Positions 12,701 to 22,602 of a stretch of DNA of 64,000 nucleotides are shown here, piece by piece. The stretch's first letter is position 1. The number at the start of each line of letters is the position of its first letter. The translations under genes were made by a program, and so were the position numbers. This stretch comes from Aulostomus chinensis (taxonomy: Eukaryota; Chordata; Actinopteri; Syngnathiformes; Aulostomidae). The stretch covers positions 23,900,527 to 23,964,526 of the forward strand of contig JBBMOA010000017.1 in NCBI GenBank assembly GCA_037954235.1. The letters run 5' to 3'. The notes beneath the pieces are model-generated. The model saw only the letters and a list, made by a program, of their open reading frames with translations, was not told where the DNA came from and searched no databases.

Positions 12701-15700
12701 AAAGTCTAGAAAAAGATACTTAGCAGAGGGCTAACTAGAAGTAGCCAGTAAAATCTCTGGTGCGCAACGGGTTGAGCATGCTCAGTATTTATTTCAGCAG
12801 GAGGGAAACGTCCCTACATACACAAACTAAAAACTGTAAAATCAGAGATTCACCTGGTGGTGATTTTGTAAGTGGGTTCGGTGAAGGCTTGAAGGTTAAG
12901 TAACATTTATTCATATGAAAATATACACGTTATATCCTCAAAAATGTCCTTTTTTGTTTTTGTTTTTTTTAGTTCAGTTCCACAAGCAAACATACGCTCA
13001 TGGAGGCTCTCTATGGGCTCTCCTCTCCAAAATTACAAAGGTATAGAAATGACACAATGTGGACTCTTGTAGGTGATGGGAAGACTGAATGACGCTGCTC
13101 CAGGAGGGCGCCATATCAAAGCTCCCACACTGCTGGGCTGTCTTTTAGAATCCTCCGCTTTTTGCAAATGTGTTCTACTCCACTGTTGTGTCTCATTACA
13201 TGAGAACAGCAGCAGCAGCTGAGTGAGGCAGATGTTCTATTGTGGAGCACAGCGACTCCTCAAGTGGCTAGCATCCATCTGAGAGCCTGGGTTACAGCTG
13301 GCAGCCACAGTTGAACCAGGATCATCCATCTCGATGCAAGGAATGAGTCTGGAGTGAGAAAGATGGCATGTAGGGTGGGTTTCGCTAAACAAAATATGGC
13401 AATGGACAGTCCTGCTGCACGCTTCACCCCAGGGGAAGGCAACACGCTGTAAGATTGGAGGCAGCAGACAGCTGAGGTCAGAAGGCTCTGACACAACTGC
13501 CATCACGAGTACACATTGGCCATAAACACCTCTCTCTCACCCGCTCTCTCTCTCTCTCTCTCCAGAGCTGAAACGCAAACAAGAAAAGTGACTTACCCTG
13601 TATCCCCAAATGCTAAAGGCTGCTAATGGATGCAGAGGAGGCAGGATTTGGGGAACTCGTGGCGAGTATCCAGTCAGCCTGTGTTGGCTTTAGCGGGAAG
13701 TAATAAATGCCAGCGGACAGCAGATGCTGTGGGGACAGCTGAGATTTATCACTGCAGCCTACAGCCATGTTCGACATGCTGTGATTGTGTGACCTGTCCT
13801 CTTCAGACCTGTTCCCTCAGCCTCCTTTTAAGCTGTCACATGTAACACCATGCAATCCCATTTTCATCCCATAATGTCAAATAATTTTCCCATGTTGTCA
13901 AGGATTTTACTCACACGTCGAGACTGACACTTTAAGTACCCTCAGGCATCTATAGGAGATGCAGCACATATCAGCCAGCGCCAATGTAAACCCACTTACA
14001 TCAATATGTGATGTGCTCTGTTTTTCACGCTTGCAGCAGGAAAGTTCATGTTGGGTGGGCAGGCCATACTGACACTAGAAGTGGCAGTGAGGGATGGGTG
14101 TGCAATTTCCATTTGCAACATTCAATTTGAGTTTCTTATTTGCAGTAACAGGTTGAGACTGTAAACAGCAAACTGTGTATTTTAGAGTTACCAGACAGCA
14201 CAAACCCAGGATATAATCTCTAAGACCGTGAAGAAGTAATGCCTGCAGCACTGGAGAATCGGGCCGATTCAAGGACCCACTCACCCATCGCAACAACTGG
14301 GTGTCGGACTGGTGCAGCCTTGTGCAACCAGTCGTCTGCCTAAATGATCCTGTCAGTTTGACAAAGATAATCTTTATGTCAACGACTTGAAATGGAATTA
14401 TTTTGACTGTATGAAATCTGACTCATATGGTGAGAAAGAAACAATAAATTAGTGACTTGAAGCTCGCAACAGCCAATGAGAGCAAGCTAAAGAGGAAGCG
14501 TGACCAAACAATGACACATCATGCAGTAAACTAGCACTGCTTGAAGCTTTCTTCAAATTCACCTTCAGGTTGTGCGACAAGAAATCAGCAGATTCCTCTA
14601 ACGTGACTTCAGCCAGGTTTAGTATTCAGTTCTAAGTACACTCAGCTGATGATGAGAGTCCCCTTCCACGAACGTGTTTAGCTGAAGTCACATGCGAGTT
14701 CTTCTGTCCCTGAAAGCACCACGGTAATACTGTTGAGGGTAAATGCCTGGTGTGTGATTCTGTATCTTGACCAAATTGTCTGGGGGGTGCATTTTTTAAG
14801 AAAAATCTAGGGATGAAATTTAAGAAAAAAAGCTGTTAAATCTGTTATATCTGTCGTCTCCCATGTTTTAAAATCAACCAATATTTAAAAACAGGATCTT
14901 GTGAGCCAAGATGCCACTTTTGATTGATATTATCTCAATCTGAGAAGCCACTTACCCACAACTGTAGAAAGACAAGCCACAAAAATGTTGTTCTGTCCAT
15001 CACCGTCTATCACCGCAATCTACCGTTTATCGCAGGCCCTCTCCAACCAATCAGATTGAATCGCAGACGTAACAGCTGAAGCCAGTCAGGAGAGGACTCA
15101 GTTGTGATCTAACTGATGCGGCGGCAGCATCTACGCCGACCTCTTCAGGTGCGGCCATTGTTGTCTTAAAGGAATAGTTGCAGCAGTCACACCTAAACCC
15201 CGCCCATATCCCCTCAAAGGATGCTGATTGGTTGTTCAGACACAAACGTGCAGCTCGAAGCCTAAGACAGACGGAATCTTTGGTGATCTCCTGAATCCAG
15301 CTGCCTCACAACATAAAGAAAATACAACATGCTACAATGTTTCAAATACAGCACAAATAAAATATACTACCTTTGTTTTTGTGTTTTCACTTTTTTGGCA
15401 AACTCTGCAATATTTGAGTGAATGAAGATTATTTTTGTCTCACTGGGCTGTGTCACTTTTATCTTGTCTGTCCAGATGTGACCCTCGCTGCTACAGCCCC
15501 GTGGATAATCACCATATTGGATGAATGCATCCTGCAGTTTGCTGACAATACCGGCGGGGATGAAAGCTAAGCCCCTTCACGGTGCTAACATGATGGATTG
15601 ATCAGTTGAAAACATGGTAGGGTAATAGTTGTCAAAGTGACACATATGAACCTCCACCGCAGGATGTCTCACTCATGAATGCGTTTCATAAACAGCTGGG

Positions 15701-16555
15701 TGACAGTAAAGTGCTGCGGGAACTTTTGATTCGTCCCTTACGGGATGACCTCTGACCTCGCTGTTGTCTTCGGCTAATGTGAACAAGCTTTGAGAGGCTG
15801 AAGTGACGCGCCTGCACATGCACACGCTTCTAGAATCACGGAGATGTTCACACACTCCAGTCAAACACTCGCTTATCTCATGACTCACACTTGTCTTCAT
15901 AAATTAGTCTGGACTCACTGAAGCAATTTTATGTTAACATTACTGTGAAAATTAACTTTGTGAACAAGTTCTGAAATTTAATTTGTAGCTTAGCAGCCAA
16001 ATATCTGGTAGATAAAAAGTTTAACCCTCCAAACCTTTTATTTTAACCTGCCCACGGAGAAAAAAAATGGTGTGATGCGATTGTACTTCTAAAGTATATG
16101 AATAAGTAAAAACAGGATAGTGCAAAAAATCCTAACTGCTAATTGTTTGATTATTTTCTGAAGATTATAATCAATATTTCTATTTGTGTGATCATTTAAT
16201 GAGCTGCACTAAAAGAAAGTGATTTCGTTTTTTTTCAACAAAGGAAAATCAAATCAAACAATTTTTTTTTTTTTCATTCCAAATAACCTTTCTGGCCTTT
16301 TAAATAGATTCCTGTCTGTCGGAGGCACTATTGAATGCAGCACAAACTCTATCACACACTTTTCTGTTCAAGATGATTTATACTTCAGAGTTCATGAGGT
16401 GAACTAGAATGCACCGTGAAGTTGCTATTTTACAGTTGAGGCCGGGACTCCACAAAAAGCTGCAGACTACAGTCGATCATGTTTTTAAGAGGCATTGCCC
16501 TCCAAAATATATACAGCACACAGGAAATCCACCTGCATGAGGCGTGTGGCCAATG
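9750..16555. other. Unassigned sequence, no gene supported
   Basis: The longest frame is a 150-codon - strand frame at 10694-11146, which shows no family motif and whose length is within chance for this window. A (CT)n tract lies at 13544-13562. I see no tRNA-like boxes and no element ends. Confidence 0.5.
13544..13562. repeat. (CT)n microsatellite
   Basis: A short run of about nine CT units ending in CAG. A pyrimidine run followed by AG resembles a + strand splice acceptor, but no coding-like frame follows it. Confidence 0.85.
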
Positions 16556-16815
16556 TTAAAGGGACAGTTCATCCAAAAATGAAAAGTCACATCCTACTCA
16601 ACCTCATGAAAGGTCAGGTGAAGTGCTTTTAGTACTGCAAGAGATTTACAGGAAAAAATGCTGCAGTATCTCCCAAACAGTTGGGAGTAAATGGTGAGAA
16701 GATTTAAAATGTTTGACCAAAAAAACAAAACAAAACAAAAATAAAACTGTAAAATGACTCCATAATGCTCACGTGAAACAATCAGAGTGTCCTGAAGCTT
16801 CAACATGCCAAGTTA
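16556..16815. mobile_element. Degenerate fish interspersed repeat (AAAGGGACAGTTCATCC type)
   Basis: The start (TTAAAGGGACAGTTCATCC followed by AAAAATGAAAA) and later phrases about ACTGCAAGAGATTTACAGG and GTCCTGAAGCTTCA correspond to a very common teleost dispersed repeat. I remember consensus copies beginning with a 'GGGATAGTTCACCCAAAAATG' type head. I think it is a non-autonomous DNA-transposon derivative but cannot confirm the class. It has no coding capacity, and its 3' limit is approximate. Confidence 0.55.
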
Positions 16816-17126
16816 TTTTGAAAAAGGTCCCTGACACCATGTTTTTTGCCTGTAATTCCAGACCCGGCTCGTGAATGAATGAGACCTCCAATCTAATCTT
16901 GTGTCATTCATTAGAAGTACAAGATGTAGTAAATAGCAGCCCCCTGGACGCTGAGCAGATGTACGCTGAGAAACGCAAAATATCAGCAGAGATGAGTGCA
17001 GCTATGAGGTTGTGATTGTATGTGTGAACTGTGGTTGCACTGTTGGTTGACTGACAGTTTAAATTAGCGAGAGAATATCCGGTATCATCTCACATCAGCC
17101 ACCCACATTACTGTGTCTGTTCTCAG

Positions 17127-17128
<2 letters not shown>
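16816..17128. other. Unassigned sequence
   Basis: Nothing assignable is visible between the dispersed repeat and the TA/GT tract. Confidence 0.5.
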
Positions 17129-17223
<95 letters not shown>

Positions 17224-17262
17224 ACGTGTGTGTGTGTGTGTGCACGTGTGTGCATGTGTGTA
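17129..17262. repeat. Compound (TA)n(TG)n microsatellite
   Basis: About 42 TA units (17129-17213) pass into GT-rich sequence (to about 17262). The TA part is self-complementary and can extrude as a hairpin. Open frames alternating tyrosine and isoleucine across it are artefacts. Confidence 0.96.
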
Positions 17263-18002
17263 TGGTGTTTAGACTGGCTGTTCTGCTCACAGTGCATATG
17301 AAGCACACTGGAGGAAACTATTATCTTGTGCTGACAGGGATTCTTCTCAGTCCGGTTCCATGTGGATACAAAATAAACCTTGATTATTGCCATTGGAATC
17401 CATCATCGTCCCCAAAATGAGGAGCTGCTCAACGCAACTCACATAAATACGTGAAATGACCACAACTGCTGCAACACTAAAATTAACATGATAGTGGCGG
17501 TGGCCCCGAAGAAACAGCAACAGAAGAGACAATAAGGATCTTGCAATGGTGGACACACAAACTCCCTGGTTCAACAGCATAGCGCTGTTGGCTGCAGCAA
17601 ATGGTCTGGATTTGAGAAAAGGTATTATTATCTTCTTTACAACAGCTCTTTGAAAGGAAATGCACTGATGGAAAATACAGTTCTAGGAAGTCTTAGGATC
17701 TGGCTAAAGGTTGGAGCACAAAAACACTTAGATGAAGTTAGGAAAACATTGTGTGCTGGGTCAAAGCACCAAGAACGCGCAGGTGTGGTAAGGTGTGCTG
17801 TGTGCTGGACACATCCACGACCTCAGTCTGACATCTACTGTGGCATAGCTGGAATATCAACACAGTGCTGGAGAGCTTTAAACCCTTTATGAGGCAATAA
17901 AAAAAAAAGTATATCCAGGAGAAGACACAATGGTACACATACCTCCACTATGGTAAAAGACTATATAAAACCATCCCTGACTGTCGTCTAAGAGTTAGGC
18001 AT
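17263..18002. other. Unassigned sequence, no gene supported
   Basis: Chance-length frames only. No splice-bounded coding segment or transposon ends are recognised. Confidence 0.5.
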
Positions 18003-18183
18003 AAGCAACTGGACTTCTTTTGGTGTAGAAGACGTTTCACCTCTTATCCAAGAGGCTTGTTCAGTTCTGAAGAACAAGAGGCTTCTTCAGTTCTTCATAC
18101 CCAAAGTTCAGTTCTTCAGAACCAAACAAGCCTCTTGGATAAGAGGAGAAACGTCTTCTACACCTCAAGCAGTCCAGTTGCCT
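18003..18183. mobile_element. Foldback / MITE-like inverted repeat
   Basis: The left arm (18003-18058, about AAGCAACTGGACTTC onward through TCTTATCCAAGAGGCTT) is answered by a right arm at about 18128-18183 that is its reverse complement with few mismatches. The loop is about 70 bp and repeats CAGTTCTTC-type words. The phrase GTAGAAGACGTTTCACCTC is familiar from many teleost loci, so this is probably one copy of a widespread foldback element. It has no coding capacity. Confidence 0.75.
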
Positions 18184-18635
18184 CTGCCGAACACTTAAAG
18201 CTACCATGACCTGGACGACTGAGAACCTTCGTCCCTCACTGTCATTAACACCGGCCTGTTGGATCCGAGACTGTCACAATTCCCAGAAACTAAGATTAAT
18301 TTTGGCTTTTGATTCTAAGGTCACAATTCCAATTTTTTTCTCCTTTTTTCAGCCTCTGTTAGACTGTTGAGACAGTTGGGCCAGTCTGAAAACTCTCCAA
18401 CCAATTTGATATCACGCCACAAGACTGGAGTGGTACACTGCCTTTTTGTTAAAAATTGAAAGAAGTTTTGATTGTCTTAAACTGGATTGAAAGAAAATAA
18501 ATACACTCAAACTCACAAAAACTATTCAATACCAAGCTGATGGGAGAGGGCAGGCAGGAAAGAGACACTTATGCGAGCTGATGCGAGGCTGAGCCTGCCT
18601 GTCTGTCTCAGCAGGGCTGGCCATGTCCAACTCAC
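18184..18635. other. Unassigned sequence
   Basis: Lies between the foldback repeat and the candidate - strand exon. If that exon is real, this is its downstream intron. No other feature is seen. Confidence 0.4.
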
Positions 18636-18746
18636 CTGACACAGGCACTGAGTTGTTGGGGAAACTCAGGTCATCCTCAGCCACCCAGGAGAAGCTCCAG
18701 TACCCCCGAGGAACGCCAGCAGCAGGCCTACCAGCCAGCACTTCAC
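18636..18746 (-). CDS. Candidate internal coding exon of an unidentified gene
   Basis: Read on the - strand, an acceptor (TTCTTGTATCTGCAG) is followed by a 111-bp open segment and then a textbook donor (GTGTCAG then GTGAGTTGG). With phase 1 on both sides, the segment stays open and encodes 36 full codons, including G-Y-W-S-F-S-W-V-A-E-D-D-L-S-F-P. That aromatic and acidic composition looks like protein rather than translated intron, and symmetric 1-1 exons are typical of extracellular modules. I do not recognise the family. I found no partner exons on the - strand in the window, so a chance splice-like frame remains possible. If real, the window lies partly inside a large intron of an opposite-strand gene. 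Confidence 0.4.
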
Positions 18747-21035
18747 CTGCAGATACAAGAATTCCATATCTTACTTTCACAGCACTTGTGAGAAATTATC
18801 AGCAGCAGAGGAGACACGAGGTGGGAGAACTTGTTTAAATGCGAGATGTTCCATTTCAGTGGTATTTGTTCCTTACTGTTTATTCACCCTGGCTGGTGGC
18901 AAATGATTTGATATCCACTCTGAGGTTCCCTTTATTTGCTAGTCGAAACTCATTATTGGCTCCACTAGTGAGATGCTGTATGATCTTTTTAAACCACTCA
19001 TTATTTCATAAAGCTCTTTCCACTGGCAGCGTAATTATCAAACAGACAAGGTGGAACCCTTCAAGAGCTTTAGAGGACTTTGGTCTTAATGGAGAGTGAC
19101 AAAGTGATGCTGTAATTGGGACTTCTGTTGTAATATTGAAATGCAGTGTGGCCTTTCATGTTACAACCACAAATGTAAAAGACATCCATGATCAATTTTA
19201 AATAGTCAGTTAAATAGCCATGAAGCATCTGTGTGAAGCGGTTATTGGATATCGATATTGCTCAAGGAGAGGCTTGTCAGATTTTGTCTGACTCGATTTC
19301 AACCTTCAAAACTCAGGCTAATTACCACCAGATGGAAGAGATCTTTCCCTCTATAATTGTACCTCTTCTTCTACCTCTTGTGGACACAGTTCTCCACGCT
19401 CCCATCACACAAACTGCATCTCTCACTTTGTCCTCAGTCCATGGGTAATTAGCAGCCAGTCACAGTCGGATACACCACTGCCCAGGAAGGAGACTCCTGC
19501 ATAAATCCTGTAGACATTTCAAATGAGCCTTAAAGAGCGATTGATCGTAAACACTGCCTTTAAAGACACACATTTTACTATAATATGCTCCACTTCATCT
19601 GGCCTAGAAACTCCCATGATACTCAACTGTCGTGTTCCCTTTCATCACCGTCTGAGTGATATTTCTTACTTATTTTCTTTGATTCAAACTCGCCACCAGC
19701 ATCCATTCTAAACCCACAACATGGTTTACCTCCTATAATTAGTTTTAGTATGCTTTAATTTGAAGCGAAGGGGAGATTGGAAACAGTTCTGAGTTTGAAG
19801 GACAAACGTGGTCTGGTTGTTGGAATGAAAATGGTCCCGATGGTGGTCCTGCAAAGTTTCACTCACACAATTTTGGTTCAGATCAAACTGAAGACTCCAA
19901 TTAAGGTAAGTTTGAAGAGGTCCTGAGATGGAGCTCTTTGAAATTGATTTTCCCCTCCTGGCCTCTGCTTCTTTTCAGTCTGCTTTACCACATCAGATAC
20001 AAGCACAGGTTAAGCAAAGAGGAATGTTAGATGCTCACAGGCCAAGACCGATATCAATATGTTTTTATGAGAATCATTTTTATATTCTAAAGTCAGGAGC
20101 AGTGGAGGCTGCATCTATTAAAGAGCGGCCGAACTGAAGCAACTGAAAATAAAAGGGTTGAACTTTAAATGAAACAAGGTTTGTATGACTGATGCCGGAG
20201 GAATTTAATGAGAATTAGTCCAAGTTCTCACTCTTGAAATACTTCCTTGTTAATCTGACTGTCAAGCTTAATTCATAAAGTTTCCAGTCATCAGGAGTTG
20301 AGGACAGACTGGTGGTCATGTGGGGGAGGCTGACCGTGGTTCCAAGCGAGGGTCTGCTTTGGGGTCAACAGCTGCTGCTGTTGGGGAAACTGCTGTGTGA
20401 TTACTGGTGGGCTGTCATGCAGATGCTGTAGCGACAGGCTGAGGAGATGTCAGCCTGATCAGCTGCTGGGTGAGCTGTCTGACTGCCTGGTGTCTGTGGG
20501 GGCTTGCCGGTTGATTAGCAGGCTGACTGGATGCTATAGGGCTGAGCGGCTGGCAAGCAGGAGGGATGGTTGTGGCTGCCTGACAAGGCCATGGCTACCT
20601 CACAGAGGCACTGGCCCAGCGGTGGAGGGGTGGAGCCCGGGCCAGGAAGGAAGCAGGGCAGGTCTGGATCACTGGGTTGAACTACGTAACACTGCCAGGA
20701 ATTTTTTTTTAACATCACTTTCTAAAGGAAATAAAACACTGGCTTTTATGAAGTAAATCTAGACTCAATTAAAGTGATACCTGTGTAATGTGTAGGATTT
20801 AGTGCTGATAAAATTTTATTTAACAGTGAGCTATTGACCTTGGTGGAGGACTGCTCTGTCCAAGCCTCCCCCTGGTTTTTACTAGTGGTGGGGACACTGA
20901 CCCTTTGCACACTATAAAGGGTTTCACAGTAAAGAAAAACCCGTCGAGCTGGCTGCCTACATTCGCAACACTTTGATATCATAAATTGTGTCCCGACACG
21001 AGGAAAACTTCAAACTCATCCAAGCAACTAGGTAA
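18747..21035. other. Unassigned sequence, no gene supported
   Basis: No splice-bounded coding frame is seen apart from the candidate exon before it. A GC-richer patch near 20380-20680 holds a 119-codon + strand frame with no recognisable motif. The words ACCTGTGTAATGTGTAGGATTTAGTG near 20778 resemble a teleost dispersed repeat but are too short to delimit. Confidence 0.45.
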
Positions 21036-21116
21036 CAACTGAGGGAACTCATTGCTGCTGCACTGCAGTTTATGTTCTATTTCGATCTTCTGCTACCCTT
21101 TCAGCAGCAGCCATTG

Positions 21117-21161
21117 TTCTGTGCAATGACAATAAAGTAGAATCTAATTTAATCTAATTTT
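21117..21161 (+). mobile_element. LINE-like 3' tail fragment (CAATGACAATAAAG type)
   Basis: GTGCAATGACAATAAAGTAG followed by the short direct repeat TCTAATTTAATCTAATTT matches the form of 3' ends of fish CR1/L2-like LINEs, which end in a CAATGACAATAAA word plus a short tandem tail. Only the extreme 3' end is recognisable, consistent with severe 5' truncation. The family name is not resolved. Confidence 0.5.
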
Positions 21162-21835
21162 GACATGGCATTGCAGGGTAAACGCAGGGGGAATTAATAA
21201 CCTTAATCATGGTCCTGCTGCAGTTGTGCGGCCCGGGCTCTGGTGCTGTACATGGGGGTTCAGATCGGAATTTGACCAACCACACCTGCGTTTACTTGCT
21301 GTGACACGTCAGCATGGCTACCAAAAAAGGGCCGATTCAAACGCTGAAGGCTGAGAGAGCCACTTGACCTCCAAATGCTCGAACCAAAGCACCTGTTTTT
21401 CCAAAACAAATCATAAGTCATTCAAAAAATGTATTGTTACACATCTTAGGTGAAAAAACACGTTTATCAGCAATTATATTCCCTCTGTTGCATAAAATAA
21501 AAAGAAGACTGAATTCAACTAAACTCCCGACCGATCTATTCAACTTGTCTTTTGCCAAAATAGTTGATCTTGTTTTATTTAATTATTATTTTGAATGTTT
21601 TTTTAGAAACTAGTCTGAAGCTCTCTGTGTGAGGTTCAAAGTGCCACGTCCATTGGGCTTACATGTTGCCTCCGAGCAGCTCAGTGACATCCTCTTTGAA
21701 CATCAGAGAGCCACCAGTCACCAAAGACGACCATGTGAAGTTTCATGTTTACCCCCCACCCCTAAGTATGACTCTCCAGAGAAGGTGAAAGGCAGCCTCA
21801 GTTACTTGAAGCTTCCAGAGAGAATCTTTCACATG

Positions 21836-21960
21836 TGAATTAGAGCTGACAAAATATTAAGCACGCTTCTGTGGATATCCTCTCAGTAATCCTCATGAAG
21901 CCAGGATTTATTGCAGGGATGTTGTATTATACTGCATTTTATAGGGATTAGAAATTGTAT
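21836..21960. repeat. Dispersed repeat, copy 1 (partner at 37885-38065)
   Basis: Shares a head (TGAATTAG, then TTGAC/CTGAC, then AAAAT) and a tail (ATCCTCATGAAG, then AGGATTTATTGCAGGG, then TGTTG) with 37885-38065, with different spacing between head and tail. This marks both as copies of one interspersed family that I cannot name. Confidence 0.5.
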
Positions 21961-22118
21961 CTTCCCATTTGCTCTCTGAGGTTTTGATGAGTACAGGAAC
22001 TCTACAAACCCTCTGATCCATTTTCTTAATTTTTCCATCCGTTTCCTTGACTTAAAGCACCAGGACATTGGAGTGTTGGCTTTTAAAAAGCTTTACTTAT
22101 ATTAGACTTGAATGTTTG

Positions 22119-22122
<4 letters not shown>

Positions 22123-22150
<28 letters not shown>
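22123..22150. repeat. (CA)n microsatellite
   Basis: About 14 CA units, about 390 bp before the open HBS1L/SKI7-like frame begins. Flanked on the left by GCGC. Confidence 0.95.
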
Positions 22151-22158
<8 letters not shown>

Positions 22159-22538
22159 TAAAAATTAAAAATAAATATCAACTATTCCTATTTAGTGCTG
22201 TGATTTGATTATGAAATTGAGTTTTATTTGTGTTGACTACAATTGTATTTGCTGGCGCTATTAAAAACAAACAAAAACCTCCGGTGGCTACAGCAAAATC
22301 AACAGACTGACATCATCTCTCCATAGTTGAGTGTAGTCGTAGTCGTGGTGATCAAAGAAGCCCAGAGCTTTGAGTGAGAACTTTGAGATCAAAGTCAGAG
22401 ATTAATCAGAAAGCCTTTGTGACATCAAACAAACGATAGTTCCTAAAATTCCATCACACTTGGAATTAACTGTCAGCCAGTTGCTCTGCCTTCTATACAG
22501 CAGATGACATCATATATGGAATGCAGGGCCTGACTTGA
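22151..22538 (+). other. Probable intron immediately upstream of the SKI7-like exon
   Basis: The exon's frame is closed by TGA at 22536-22538, so the acceptor must lie downstream of it. This stretch contains nothing else assignable. Confidence 0.45.
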
Positions 22539-22602
22539 TCATTTAAGGCATTTGAGCCTCTTTACTGCATTATTACAAGACAACTATCAAGACAACCTTT
22601 AG

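Noticed and set aside
17085..17393. 102-codon - strand frame rich in I-Y and H-T
   Set aside because: Translation of the TA/TG microsatellite.
20778..20810. Teleost repeat starting GTGTAATGTGTAGGATTTAGTG
   Set aside because: Only about 30 bases resemble the family as I remember it; the following sequence does not continue the match.
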